In this document: positions 1 to 7,647 of the stretch, in pieces
Position numbering within the stretch: position 1 is the stretch's first letter
Layout of the letters: every line of letters starts with the position of its first letter
NCBI GenBank assembly: GCA_036557785.1
Contig: DATBGZ010000098.1
Coordinates: 1 to 64,000, forward strand
Length of the DNA: 64,000 nt
Reading direction: 5' to 3'
Source of the DNA: DATBGZ01 sp036557785
GTDB lineage: Bacteria > Actinomycetota > Actinomycetes > Mycobacteriales > Micromonosporaceae
The notes under the pieces: generated by a model
The model's database searches: none
The model's input: the letters and a program-made list of their open reading frames with translations, nothing else
Told to the model about the DNA's origin: nothing
Made by a program: the position numbers and the translations under genes

Positions 1-1
1 C

Positions 2-163
2 TTCACCGACACATCCTCGGTACTGACCCCACCCCGCTGGCCCGCCTGGCAAGCCGTCGCGCAACCATGGCTCATCGCCACCGCCACGATGGTCGCAACC
101 TGCATAGCCGCAGCCTGGTCGCTACGCCGCGCCGTCGCCCGTCCCGTCAACACGGACAGGTAG
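2..163 (+). CDS. C-terminal fragment of a membrane protein (5' end outside window)
   Basis: An open frame enters the window and stops at TAG 161-163. The last 53 residues contain one hydrophobic stretch (WLIATATMVATCIAAAW) followed by arginines (SLRRAVARP), the usual layout of a final transmembrane helix with a positively charged cytoplasmic tail. G/C at third positions fits real coding. An ABC transporter ATPase gene begins about 45 bases downstream on the same strand, so this could be a permease or another membrane component of that operon, but that is inference. I do not recognise the family from this fragment. Confidence 0.45.
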   Translation, partial: FTDTSSVLTPPRWPAWQAVAQPWLIATATMVATCIAAAWSLRRAVARPVNTDR

Positions 164-209
164 GTTGGTGCGCGGTGTCAGTGCCTGGGCGCAGGGAGGT
201 GGTCCGCCG

Positions 210-812
210 GTGACGGTCCGGTTGGAGGCTCGCGGGATCAGCAAGCGGTACGGCCGGCGCAGCGTGCTGCGCGACGTCAACCTGACCGTCCGTTCGGGAC
301 AGATCGCGGCTGTGGTCGGCGCCAACGGATGCGGCAAGACCACGCTGCTGCGCATCTGCGCCGGCCAGCTGAGCCCCGACGCCGGCACGGTCACGCTCGA
401 CGGGTCGCTGGCGTACTCGCCGCAGGACGGCGGCACCGTGCCGTTCCTGTTCCCGGCCGAGCACTTCGTCCTCGTCGGCGCCGGCGCCGGCCTGTCGCGC
501 GTTGAGTCCCGCGACCGTGGGCGTGCCTGGGCGCGACGACTCGGCTGGTCCGATGTGGAGAGTGGACCGGCCCGGCTGTTGTCAGGTGGGACCCGGCAGA
601 AGCTCAACCTCGTGCTCTCCACACTGACCGGTGCCGATGTGCTGCTGCTCGACGAGCCGTACCAAGGGTTTGACCGGGGCGCGTACGTGAACCTGTGGGA
701 GCAGCTGTGGCGACTGCGCGACGACGGTGCCGCGATCGTCGTGGTGACCCACCTGCTCAACCAGCTCGACCGGGTGGACCTCGTGCTCGACCTGACGGAG
801 GTGGTCGCGTGA
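210..812 (+). CDS. ABC transporter ATP-binding protein
   Basis: Predicted cytoplasmic ATPase of an exporter, 200 residues. Visible motifs are Walker A GANGCGKT (about 37-44), signature LSGGTRQ, Walker B VLLLDEP and an H-loop histidine in VVVTHLL. GTG at 210 is preferred over an upstream TTG in the same frame because GGGAGGT lies 9 bases before it. The stop overlaps the start of the permease gene (GTGA), which implies translational coupling. At about 200 residues it is a minimal nucleotide-binding domain, similar in size to CcmA-like and ABC-2 partners. Substrate unknown. Confidence 0.85.
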   Translation: MTVRLEARGISKRYGRRSVLRDVNLTVRSGQIAAVVGANGCGKTTLLRICAGQLSPDAGTVTLDGSLAYSPQDGGTVPFLFPAEHFVLVGAGAGLSRVESRDRGRAWARRLGWSDVESGPARLLSGGTRQKLNLVLSTLTGADVLLLDEPYQGFDRGAYVNLWEQLWRLRDDGAAIVVVTHLLNQLDRVDLVLDLTEVVA

Positions 813-1510
813 CCGGGGGACTGCGGCGACTGCTCACCGTGGCCGAGATGGCGCTGCGGGAGCTGATCCGCCGCCGCACTGTGCTCGTGCTGCTCCTAGT
901 GCTTCCGCTGGCCTTCTACCTCATCCGCCGGGACCAGTACGTGGGCCAGTCAGTGCGCTCACTTTTCGTCGGCATCGGGTGGACGGTGAGCACGGCAGCG
1001 CTGTTCTCCACGATCGGGGCACGCTCGTTCGAGCCGAGGCTGCGGATGGCCGGGTACCGCTCGCACGAGCTGTACCTCGGCCGGCTGTGCGGGCTGTGGA
1101 CGCTCGGCGTGGCGCTGGCCGCGCCGTTCCTGGCTCTCGTCCGCTTCGACGTGGCCAACGTGCGCTACGGCGCGGTCGGCGTCGCCATGCTCTGCGTGGT
1201 CACCGTTGCGGCGCCGTTCGGCATGCTCATCGGTCACATCATCCCGCGCGAGATGGAGGGCACCCTGGCGCTGCTGACCGTGGTCGCCATCCAGATGCTC
1301 ATCGATCCGGCGTCGACCGCCTCGAAGCTGACCCCGTTCTGGTCCAGCCGTGAGATCGGGACGTACGCCATCGACCACACCGGCGCCGACTACCTGCAGC
1401 GCGGCCTCGTCCACGCCGCGGTGAGCACCCTGCTCCTGCTCGCCCTGGTCGCGGTCGTATCGGCCACGCGCCTGCGCCGCCGGGTCCGCGTTCTCCAGCG
1501 AGTCGCCTGA
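809..1510 (+). CDS. ABC-2 type transporter permease
   Basis: A 233-residue integral membrane protein starting at GTG 809, overlapping the ATPase gene by four bases. The N-terminus is a short basic amphipathic segment (MTGGLRRLLTVAEMALRELIRRRT) followed by about six hydrophobic segments, the usual ABC-2 permease topology. It presumably pairs with the upstream ATPase to form a dimeric exporter. An ORF open further upstream in this frame overlaps the ATPase and lacks a ribosome-binding site, so I start at 809. Substrate unknown. Confidence 0.75.
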   Translation: MTGGLRRLLTVAEMALRELIRRRTVLVLLLVLPLAFYLIRRDQYVGQSVRSLFVGIGWTVSTAALFSTIGARSFEPRLRMAGYRSHELYLGRLCGLWTLGVALAAPFLALVRFDVANVRYGAVGVAMLCVVTVAAPFGMLIGHIIPREMEGTLALLTVVAIQMLIDPASTASKLTPFWSSREIGTYAIDHTGADYLQRGLVHAAVSTLLLLALVAVVSATRLRRRVRVLQRVA

Positions 1511-1552
1511 ATCGCGCTCCTCTGAATCACGCTCCTCTGAATCGCGCTCATT
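1508..1552. repeat. 15-bp tandem repeat, three copies
   Basis: Three adjacent copies close to TGAATCGCGCTCCTC (1508-1522, 1523-1537, 1538-1552). The TGA of the first copy is the stop codon of the preceding permease gene. The second copy has one substitution and the third differs at its end. Confidence 0.9.
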
Positions 1553-1712
1553 GGGGGCACCGCGGACGATCCGGGTGACGAAGGCCATAGCGCCGCCGGT
1601 GTGAACAGGGGCGTCGCGGTCGCGCCGCCTCTCGCCCTTGGCGTATCGTCACGGTCGTTTGTGTCGACGATGCCGCGTGACCCGCGGTGCCCGCGGCAAG
1701 GAGTGCCCCCGG

Positions 1713-3239
1713 ATGACGACCACCACCGCGCCAACCTCGGTGGCCTCCGACAAACTCGACGCCGGCGTCCTTCGGGTCGCCGGCGTCGTCGTTCTCGGCG
1801 CCATCATGTCGATCCTCGACGTCACCGTCGTGAGCGTGGGCCTGCCCACGTTCCAGCACGAGTTCCACGCGACGTACGCGACCGTCGCGTGGACGATGAC
1901 CGCCTACACCCTCGCTCTGGCGACTGTGATACCTGTCACTGGCTGGGCGGCCGACCGCTTCGGCACGAAGCGGCTCTACCTCGCCTCGCTCGCGCTCTTC
2001 GTCGGCGGCTCGCTGCTCTGCAGCATCGCCGGCAGCGCTGGGGCGCTCATCGCCTTCCGCGCCGTCCAGGGCATCGGCGGAGGCATGCTGGCGCCGCTGG
2101 GCATGACGATCCTCACCAAGGCCGCCGGACCGCAGCGGGTCGGTCGGGTCATGGCCGTGATGGGCATACCGATGCTGCTCGGCCCGATCGGTGGCCCGAT
2201 CCTCGGCGGCTGGCTCATCCAGGCCGCGAGCTGGCACTGGATCTTCCTGATCAACCTCCCGATCGGTGTGGTCGCCTTCATCGCGGCGCTGCGGGTGCTC
2301 GCCCGGGACGAGCCGCAGCCTTCCGAGTCCTTCGACTTCACCGGAATGCTCATGCTCTCGCCGGGGCTGGCGCTGTTCCTCTACGGCGTCTCCTCCATCC
2401 CGAACGAGCAGACCGTGGCCACGCCGAAGGTGCTCGTCCCGGCGCTGGCCGGCTTGGCGCTGGTCGTGGGGTTCCTGGCCCACGCCAAGGGCCGGGCTCA
2501 CGCACTCATCGACCTCGGCCTCTTCAGCAAGCGCAGCCTCACGATCGCGACCGTCACCATGACGTGCTTCGTGGTCGCGTTCATGGGCAGCATGCTGCTG
2601 TTCCCGAGCTACTTCCTGCAGGTGCGCGGCGAGGGAACGCTGCACACCGGCGTGCTGCTCGCGCCGCAGGGTATCGGCGCCATGCTCACCATGCCGCTGG
2701 CCGGCCGGCTGACCGACCGCGTGGGGCCGGGCAAGCTCGTGCTCGGCGGGATCGTGGTGCTCTTCGCCGGCATGGCGGTCTTCACCCAGATCGACGCCTC
2801 GACGTCCTATGGCCTGCTGCTCGGCGCGCTCTTCGTCATGGGTCTGGGCATGGGCATGACGATGATGCCGATCATGTCCGCCGCTCTGGCGAGCGTCGCC
2901 CACCACGAAGTGGCTCGGGCGTCGACGATGATGAACATCATCCAGCAGTCGGCCGGATCGGTGGGCACCGCCGTGATGTCGGTGATCCTCACCAGCCGCG
3001 TGCTCGACAACAGCGCCGCGGCGGCCTACACAGCCGTCACGCAGGGCGCTGTCCCGGCCGATGCCGTGCCGGCGCCGGTGCTCGCGGCCGGCCGGTCGGC
3101 GCTGGCGGGCGCCTTCGGCCACACCTTCACGGTGGCCGCGGCGCTCATCGTGCTCTGCCTGGTACCCGCGTTCTTCCTGCCCCGGCGCAAGGTCGCCACC
3201 CTGAGCCAGGACGAAACCCCCACCGTTGCGACCCACTGA
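1713..3239 (+). CDS. MFS drug exporter, DHA2 (EmrB/QacA) family
   Basis: A 508-residue proton-coupled multidrug exporter of the inner membrane. It has about 14 hydrophobic segments, the N-terminal DHA2 signature around LDVTVVSVGLPTFQ, and the loop motif GWAADRFGTKR between the second and third helices. ATG 1713 is chosen because AAGGAG lies 9 bases upstream; an in-frame upstream extension is arginine-rich and unlike the family. Length is normal. It stands alone, with no adjacent regulator, so its inducer and substrate cannot be guessed. Confidence 0.9.
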   Translation: MTTTTAPTSVASDKLDAGVLRVAGVVVLGAIMSILDVTVVSVGLPTFQHEFHATYATVAWTMTAYTLALATVIPVTGWAADRFGTKRLYLASLALFVGGSLLCSIAGSAGALIAFRAVQGIGGGMLAPLGMTILTKAAGPQRVGRVMAVMGIPMLLGPIGGPILGGWLIQAASWHWIFLINLPIGVVAFIAALRVLARDEPQPSESFDFTGMLMLSPGLALFLYGVSSIPNEQTVATPKVLVPALAGLALVVGFLAHAKGRAHALIDLGLFSKRSLTIATVTMTCFVVAFMGSMLLFPSYFLQVRGEGTLHTGVLLAPQGIGAMLTMPLAGRLTDRVGPGKLVLGGIVVLFAGMAVFTQIDASTSYGLLLGALFVMGLGMGMTMMPIMSAALASVAHHEVARASTMMNIIQQSAGSVGTAVMSVILTSRVLDNSAAAAYTAVTQGAVPADAVPAPVLAAGRSALAGAFGHTFTVAAALIVLCLVPAFFLPRRKVATLSQDETPTVATH

Positions 3240-3329
3240 GGGTGCTTTTGTCCGTGCCCGGGACAGGGAGTCTGTCGAAAACCGGCGGGTCGGCGCAGCG
3301 TCGGCGTGGGCATGCGCCAGAATGCCCTG

Positions 3330-3473
3330 ATGCTTGATGGCCATTGGTTGCAACTGTGGGTGGCGCTCGCTCAGGTCGGGGTAGCCGCCGTCGTGACGCT
3401 GTTGGCAGTGTTTGTCGGAGTTCGCCCAGGGCGCTCCGCGTATCGGCAGAGCCCCACTCAGCACGATCGATAA
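3330..3473 (+). CDS. possible small single-pass membrane protein (47 aa)
   Basis: The stretch 3240-3557 holds no long gene. An ATG frame at 3330-3473 encodes 47 residues with one convincing hydrophobic helix (LWVALAQVGVAAVVTLLAVF) and a polar, arginine-containing tail (VRPGRSAYRQ). This is a plausible small membrane protein or the remnant of a larger one. No clear ribosome-binding site precedes it, and chance hydrophobic frames occur in G+C-rich DNA, so confidence is low. Confidence 0.25.
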   Translation: MLDGHWLQLWVALAQVGVAAVVTLLAVFVGVRPGRSAYRQSPTQHDR

Positions 3474-3557
3474 GTCGCCCGGCGCGACGCCCCTGCCCGA
3501 TCCACAGTGGACGCCGGGGAGCAGCGCGCTGCGACATGACCGTCCGGCGCGATCACG

Positions 3558-4958
3558 ATGGTTCCCGAACACACATCGGACCTCTATCCTGGCCCGGTGC
3601 TGACCACTGACGACCCCCAACCAGCGCAGGCGCGGCCGGAACCCGAGGTCCAGTCCAGCGGTGCGCACGCGGCCCTACAACTGGCGATGCGGATCGGTGA
3701 CGTGCTGCTCGCCTCGGGCATGTCCGCCAACGACGCGGTGCTGCACGTCCTGCGGATCACCGAGGCGTACGGCCTGACCGGCGTGCACGTCGATGTGACG
3801 TTCACCGCTATGACGGCCTCGTACTACCCGGCACCGGGGGAGGCGCCCATCACCTCGGTCCGGGTCGTTCAGCCGAGGGAGGTGGACTACACCCGGGTAC
3901 GCCGGCTGGACCGGCTGGTGGGTCAGATCGTGCGGCGTGGGCTGCCGGTGGATCAGGCCGCAGGGGCGCTGGAGCAGATCCGGTCAGGTCCCCACCCGTA
4001 CCCGCGCTGGGTCTCGCTGCTGGCCAACGCGGGGATCGCGGCCGCGGCGTCCGCGCTGTTCACGACGAACTGGAAGATCCCGGTGCTCACGTTCGTCACC
4101 GGCTGCGTCGTCGACCTGCTGCTGCGCTCGTTTGACCGGGGCCGGGTGCCGCCGTTCTTCCGAAACCTTGCCGCCGCCTTCTTCGTCACGCTCGTCGCCG
4201 CCGGCAGCACCTACGCCGGGCAGCACGGCGTGCTGTTCTTCGAAGGGCTGGACACCACGCACCTGGTGGTGGGCGGGATCATCATGCTGCTCGCCGGCGT
4301 CATGGTGGTCGGTGCGGTCCAGGACGCCATCGACCAGTTTTACCTCACCGCATCGGCCCGCATGTTCGAGGTGTTCGTACGCACCGGCGGCATCGTCGCG
4401 GGCATCGTCGTGGGACTGTCCCTGGCCCAGTCCGTGGGCGTGTCGTTGACGATCTCGTCGGGGCCGCTGTCCCGCGGGCCGTTGGGGATACAGGTCGTCG
4501 CGGCCGCCCTGATCGCCGCCCTGTTCGCGATCTCCGTCTACTCGGACGCCGTGACGATCCTGCTCTGCTCGGCGATGGCACTCGTGAGCTGGGCCGGGTA
4601 CACGGTGGCGAACCAGTTGAACGTTGCCGTGGTGCCGGCGAACACGGTGGCTGCGCTGGTCGCGGCGGCGCTGACCACGCTGATCGTACGGCGCACCCAT
4701 GTACCGGGCTTCGGCGTCATCACCGCGTCGCTGTTGCCGCTGGTGCCGGGCCTCGCGATCTACCGGGGCCTGCTGCAACTGGTCGGCACCAAGCCCGACA
4801 CCGGCGACCCGGGCCAGGGCGCGTCGACCCTGCTGCTGGCGCTGGCGGTTGCCGTCTCGATCGGGGCTGGCGCGAGCCTCGGCATCTACCTCGGCCGGCC
4901 GCTCGCGGACACCCTGCGCCGGGTCACGTTCCGCGCCCGCCGCGCCAACGCCAGTTGA
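3558..4958 (+). CDS. thrE: threonine/serine exporter, ThrE family
   Basis: Inner-membrane exporter of the ThrE type (family knowledge: L-threonine and L-serine efflux). The N-terminal soluble DUF1212 domain (about residues 30-145) has the typical GDVLLASGMSANDAVLHVL segment. It is followed by about ten hydrophobic segments covering the DUF1212 membrane part and the ThrE_2 region. Length (466) fits the fused two-domain form. ATG 3558 has no obvious Shine-Dalgarno; GTG 3597 is an alternative start. The TGA stop lies inside the palindromic repeat at 4954-5015. Confidence 0.85.
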   Translation: MVPEHTSDLYPGPVLTTDDPQPAQARPEPEVQSSGAHAALQLAMRIGDVLLASGMSANDAVLHVLRITEAYGLTGVHVDVTFTAMTASYYPAPGEAPITSVRVVQPREVDYTRVRRLDRLVGQIVRRGLPVDQAAGALEQIRSGPHPYPRWVSLLANAGIAAAASALFTTNWKIPVLTFVTGCVVDLLLRSFDRGRVPPFFRNLAAAFFVTLVAAGSTYAGQHGVLFFEGLDTTHLVVGGIIMLLAGVMVVGAVQDAIDQFYLTASARMFEVFVRTGGIVAGIVVGLSLAQSVGVSLTISSGPLSRGPLGIQVVAAALIAALFAISVYSDAVTILLCSAMALVSWAGYTVANQLNVAVVPANTVAALVAAALTTLIVRRTHVPGFGVITASLLPLVPGLAIYRGLLQLVGTKPDTGDPGQGASTLLLALAVAVSIGAGASLGIYLGRPLADTLRRVTFRARRANAS

Positions 4959-5015
4959 TCTAGGGCTGCCGACCGTGGTTTGATCTCCGACCACGGTCCT
5001 GCGCCCTAGATCAAC
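4954..5015. repeat. Palindromic element family A, copy 1 (inverted orientation)
   Basis: Outer arms GTTGATCTAGGGC (4954-4966) and its exact complement GCCCTAGATCAAC (5003-5015) form a 13-bp stem. Inside is a 7-bp stem ACCGTGG/CCACGGT around a 12-nt loop, TTTGATCTCCGA, which is the reverse complement of the loop type seen in the other copies. It lies between two convergent genes and contains both their TGA stop codons. It may act as a bidirectional terminator here. Confidence 0.9.
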
Positions 5016-5545
5016 ACGGGGTCGGGGGCACGGGGAGTCGGGGGGCAAGGGGCTTGACCATGACCAGGCACGGGTTGCCGGGCCAGAGCTCGCGCAGTTC
5101 CTCCACGGGGAGGAAGCCGAGCGCCTCGTAGAACGCTCGGGTCCGGGCGTACTCGGCGCTCGGGTGCGACGGTCCGAGCGTCTTCACCTGCAGCAGCCTG
5201 CCCCCGTCGGTGACGAGATCCTGCTCCAGCGCCGCGACCAGCGCGCGGCCGACGCCTTGGCGGTGCCATGGGCGATCCACGGCCATGAGGTGGATCTCAG
5301 CGGACGAGGGGAAGTGGCGCGTCGCCAGGAGTACGCCGACCGGTGCGTCCTCGCCGCGGCCGGCGGCGGACCGGGCCAGGTAGGTGTCCAGGCGATGAGC
5401 CGACGCCCACATAGTCGACGATCGCGGACTCGATCCCGAACCACTCCGGCAGCGAGTGCAGAAGTCGATCGACGGTCGTCGGGTCGTGGAGCCCGGTGGT
5501 CACCCGCCATGCCCGCAATCGGCCGTCCTCGGGCGAGTCAGGCAC
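5011..5545 (-). pseudogene. GNAT acetyltransferase with an apparent single-base frameshift
   Basis: Two overlapping minus-strand frames together make one GNAT N-acetyltransferase. The N-terminal frame starts at GTG 5545, overlapping the VOC gene, and encodes LHSLPEWFGIESAIVDYV. The C-terminal frame continues with SAHRLDTYLA, the acetyl-CoA motif HRQGVGRALV, and FYEALGFLPVEELRELWPG. The switch lies at about 5405-5411, and removing one base would give 177 residues, a normal size. A translatable C-terminal part alone (5412 to 5011) would lack the substrate-binding strands. This is either a genuine mutation, a sequencing error, or programmed frameshifting; I favour the first two. Confidence 0.7.
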
Positions 5546-5981
5546 TGGCAGCGATCTCCGCTTCGCCGCGTAGCACGCAGAACTCGTTGCCCTCGGGGTC
5601 GGCGAGCACGACCCAGCCCTTCCCGTCTGGCTTGCGCAGGTCGTCAACGACGGTGGCTCCGTGCGCCACCAGGCGCGTGACCTCCTCGTCCCGGCTGCGG
5701 TCGGCGGGACGCAGGTCGAAGTGGACCCGGTTCTTGACCGACTTGGACTCAGGCACGCGGATGAAGAGGATCTGGTGTCCGGCCTCGCGGCCTGAGCGTT
5801 CTGGCCCGGCCTCGCGGCCTGAGCGTTCTGGAGCGGCGGGCGAACGGATCAGACACTCCTCGTCCTCGGGGTGGTTGGGGTACTCGGGGTTCTCGGCGTA
5901 GTCGAGGACCTCGCTCCACCAGACCGACAGGCGGTAGGGGTCGCCACAGTCCACTGTGGTGGTCCATACGTAGGAGGCCAT
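5538..5981 (-). CDS. VOC (glyoxalase/dioxygenase fold) family protein
   Basis: A 147-residue VOC superfamily protein. The two beta-alpha-beta-beta-beta halves are visible: DCGDPYRLSVWWSEVLDY near the N-terminus and VHFDLRPADR ... GKGWVVLADPEGNEFCVL at the C-terminus, the latter being the typical last strand with the metal-site Glu. Between them lies an inserted duplicate PERSGREAG x2 (about residues 51-68), encoded by two 27-bp copies of repeat family B and absent from ordinary members. The GNAT gene overlaps its 3' end. Function beyond the fold is unknown; resistance or small-molecule binding roles are common in the family. Confidence 0.8.
   Translation of the reverse strand: MASYVWTTTVDCGDPYRLSVWWSEVLDYAENPEYPNHPEDEECLIRSPAAPERSGREAGPERSGREAGHQILFIRVPESKSVKNRVHFDLRPADRSRDEEVTRLVAHGATVVDDLRKPDGKGWVVLADPEGNEFCVLRGEAEIAASA
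5779..5831. repeat. Repeat family B, tandem copies inside a VOC gene
   Basis: Two copies 27 bp apart (5779-5804 and 5806-5831), each with the core CCTCGCGGCCTGAGCGTTC. They are in frame with the VOC gene on the minus strand and encode PERSGREAG twice. Related copies occur at 12662 and 58181 outside genes. Confidence 0.9.
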
Positions 5982-6045
5982 GCCGCGATCATGCCGGAAA
6001 GCGGGTCAGCGACGCGACCGGGTTCCGCCCCGGCACGTCGCCCTG

Positions 6046-6120
6046 GTCAGGCGAACCCTGGTCAGGCGAACCCTTGTCAGGCGAACCCTTGTCAGGCGAA
6101 CCCTTGTCAGGCGAACCCTG
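6046..6120. repeat. 15-bp tandem repeat, five copies, upstream of the zinc-finger gene
   Basis: Five uninterrupted copies of GTCAGGCGAACCCTK (units at 6046, 6061, 6076, 6091, 6106), differing only at the last base. They end 42 bases before the ATG at 6163 and share GTCAGG with the palindrome at 6132-6150, so they may be regulator-binding sites or a length-variable promoter element. Confidence 0.93.
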
Positions 6121-6131
6121 ACGGGCTAGCG

Positions 6132-6150
6132 TGTCAGGAGTTACCTGACA
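6132..6150. promoter_or_regulatory. Palindromic operator or leader hairpin before the zinc-finger/HTH gene
   Basis: TGTCAGGAGTTACCTGACA is an inverted repeat with 7-bp arms TGTCAGG/CCTGACA. It ends 12 bases before the ATG at 6163 and just before the GGGAGG ribosome-binding site. It could be an operator, possibly for autoregulation, or an RNA hairpin that controls ribosome access. The function is inference. Confidence 0.5.
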
Positions 6151-6162
6151 TGGGAGGGCGGC

Positions 6163-6513
6163 ATGAACGTCAGATGCTCGTTCTGCGGCAAAGGGTCCGA
6201 CGCGGTCCAGGCGCTGGTCGCCGGTGCCGGCGTATTCATCTGCGATGAGTGCGTCGACCTGTGTGTCCAGGTGATCGCGACCAGGAAGTCCGCCGACTCC
6301 GTGCCCCGAGTTCCGACCTGGGAGAACATCGATGACGCGGCGCTGCTCGCCCACCTGCCGCGCATCGAAGCCGTACGGCATCAGGTCGATGACGACCTGC
6401 GCGCGTGGGTGGCCGAGGCGCGCCGCCGCGAGCTGTCCTGGGACCGGATCGGCGATGCGCTGGGGATGAAGCGGCAGTCCGCGTGGGAGCGGTTCGCGAC
6501 CTCGAAGTCGTAG
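6163..6513 (+). CDS. ClpX-type C4 zinc-finger / helix-turn-helix protein
   Basis: A 116-residue protein beginning with a ClpX-style C4 zinc finger: Cys5-x2-Cys8 and Cys27-x2-Cys30 (CSFCGK, FICDECVDLC). The AAA+ ATPase domain of ClpX is absent. Instead the C-terminus (about 88-112) has a helix-turn-helix-like segment, SWDRIGDALGMKRQSAWERF. ATG 6163 has GGGAGG upstream. In ClpX this zinc domain binds substrates and adaptors, so the stand-alone fusion may act as a DNA-binding regulator or protease adaptor; this is inference. The upstream repeats suggest tight transcriptional control. Confidence 0.85.
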   Translation: MNVRCSFCGKGSDAVQALVAGAGVFICDECVDLCVQVIATRKSADSVPRVPTWENIDDAALLAHLPRIEAVRHQVDDDLRAWVAEARRRELSWDRIGDALGMKRQSAWERFATSKS

Positions 6514-6523
6514 CGGGGCCTGG

Positions 6524-7084
6524 TCAGGCGTGCAGGGCCCGGTAGAGGTCGCGCAATGTGGCGATCTCCGCTCCGTGGTGGATGAGCTCGTCCAGTTCGT
6601 GCAGGACGAAGGCGAGCCGGGTGTCCTTCCCCCACTGGCCGGCGACATCACCCATCGGCTCGAGCAGCGTCTCGCTGTCCATAGTGGACATATGGCTGCG
6701 GAAGCGCGCGTACGCCCGCTCCAACGCCGCGATCGCCGCCGCGGCCGTCGCCGCTTCGCCGGCGGCGCGGCGTTCCTCGTCCGACAAACCCCGCGGCGTC
6801 AGGCCGATCCAACTGGCGTTGCGGTCGCCGGCGAGGATGTCGGTGACGTGGGACAGGCGCCAGGCGATGGTGGTCAGGGGCTGCGGCTCTGGATGGTGCG
6901 GATCCCACTCGAACCCGTGCGTGCCGTCGGGCCCGGGTCGCAGTGACCAGCACCCGGGCGCCGGCTCCCAGAGGTACTCGGCGTCGGTGAGCCCCTCGAC
7001 GCGTGAGCGCAGTCGGTCAAACGCCCAGTCCCCGAGCACGAGCAGTTCGTGGCGCACGCGGGCCAGCGTCTGCATCTCCGTCAT
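6524..7084 (-). CDS. DinB family protein
   Basis: A 186-residue four-helix-bundle protein of the DinB/YfiT superfamily. The segment PQPLTTIAWRLSHV carries the first metal-ligand histidine and the C-terminal VLHELDELIHHGAEIATLRDL carries the others. Enzymes of this fold include mycothiol- and bacillithiol-dependent transferases, and in an actinobacterium a thiol-transferase role is possible but not shown. ATG 7084 is preferred; an upstream TTG at 7114 is also in frame. It is convergent with the zinc-finger gene, with a 10-base gap. Confidence 0.8.
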   Translation of the reverse strand: MTEMQTLARVRHELLVLGDWAFDRLRSRVEGLTDAEYLWEPAPGCWSLRPGPDGTHGFEWDPHHPEPQPLTTIAWRLSHVTDILAGDRNASWIGLTPRGLSDEERRAAGEAATAAAAIAALERAYARFRSHMSTMDSETLLEPMGDVAGQWGKDTRLAFVLHELDELIHHGAEIATLRDLYRALHA

Positions 7085-7120
7085 GGCGGCGACCGTATCG
7101 CCCACCCCCGACAAAGTCGC

Positions 7121-7537
7121 TCAGCGCATGAGGCGGTGCTCGGTGGGGCGGCGCCCGGAGCCCACCACGGCGATCGCGGCGATCTCGACGAGCATGTCGG
7201 GTGAGGCGAGCGCGGCGACGCCGACGATCGTCCACGCGGGATAGGGGGCGCGGACGAACTCATCCTTCACGGCGCGGAACGTCTCCAGGTGAGCCATGTC
7301 GGTGTGATAGGAGGTGAGGGACACGATGTCGTCCATGGTGGCGCCCGCCTCGCCGAGGGTCCGCTCGAGCTGGCGGAACGCAACCCGGGCCTGGATGGTC
7401 GGGTCGCGGGAGATCTGATCCCGCTCGTCGAAACCGCGCTGAGCCGCGACCCAGACCGTGCGACCGACCCGGTTCGCCTCGGCGAAATGCCAGGTGTCGT
7501 ACGTGTCCGCGTTGCGGATGATCGCCTCGCGATCCAT
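7121..7537 (-). CDS. RidA / YjgF family protein
   Basis: A 138-residue RidA-fold protein, the family that hydrolyses reactive enamine/imine intermediates. Typical features are VWVAAQRGFDERDQ, QARVAFRQLERTLGEAGATMDDIV, the threonine/tyrosine strand SLTSYHTDM and the C-terminal VEIAAIAVVG. The arginine expected near the active site is not in its usual RCxxE context, so it may belong to the broader YjgF-like group. ATG 7537 is chosen for the strong GGAGGGGAAGG upstream. It is divergent from marR, sharing the intergenic region with the palindrome at 7617. Confidence 0.83.
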   Translation of the reverse strand: MDREAIIRNADTYDTWHFAEANRVGRTVWVAAQRGFDERDQISRDPTIQARVAFRQLERTLGEAGATMDDIVSLTSYHTDMAHLETFRAVKDEFVRAPYPAWTIVGVAALASPDMLVEIAAIAVVGSGRRPTEHRLMR

Positions 7538-7616
7538 GCCTTCCCCTCCGTACCACCGCTGGGCCTCCCCATTCTGGACCGGATGGCTCGTCGGGTCCGG
7601 CCGGGGGACCGTGGAC

Positions 7617-7639
7617 AATACCTCTGCCTCAGAGGTATT
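7617..7639. promoter_or_regulatory. Palindromic operator for the adjacent MarR regulator
   Basis: A perfect 10-bp inverted repeat AATACCTCTG - CCT - CAGAGGTATT, only 8 bases before the GTG start of marR. The right arm contains an AGGTAT that could serve as a -10 element for a leaderless transcript, so binding would block RNA polymerase. Length and symmetry fit a MarR dimer site; autoregulation is inference. Confidence 0.6.
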
Positions 7640-7647
7640 TTCTGCGG

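Noticed and set aside
1548..3668. Long minus-strand open frame opposite the MFS exporter
   Set aside because: It shadows the MFS gene and encodes His/Arg/Gly-rich low-complexity text; there is no start signal.
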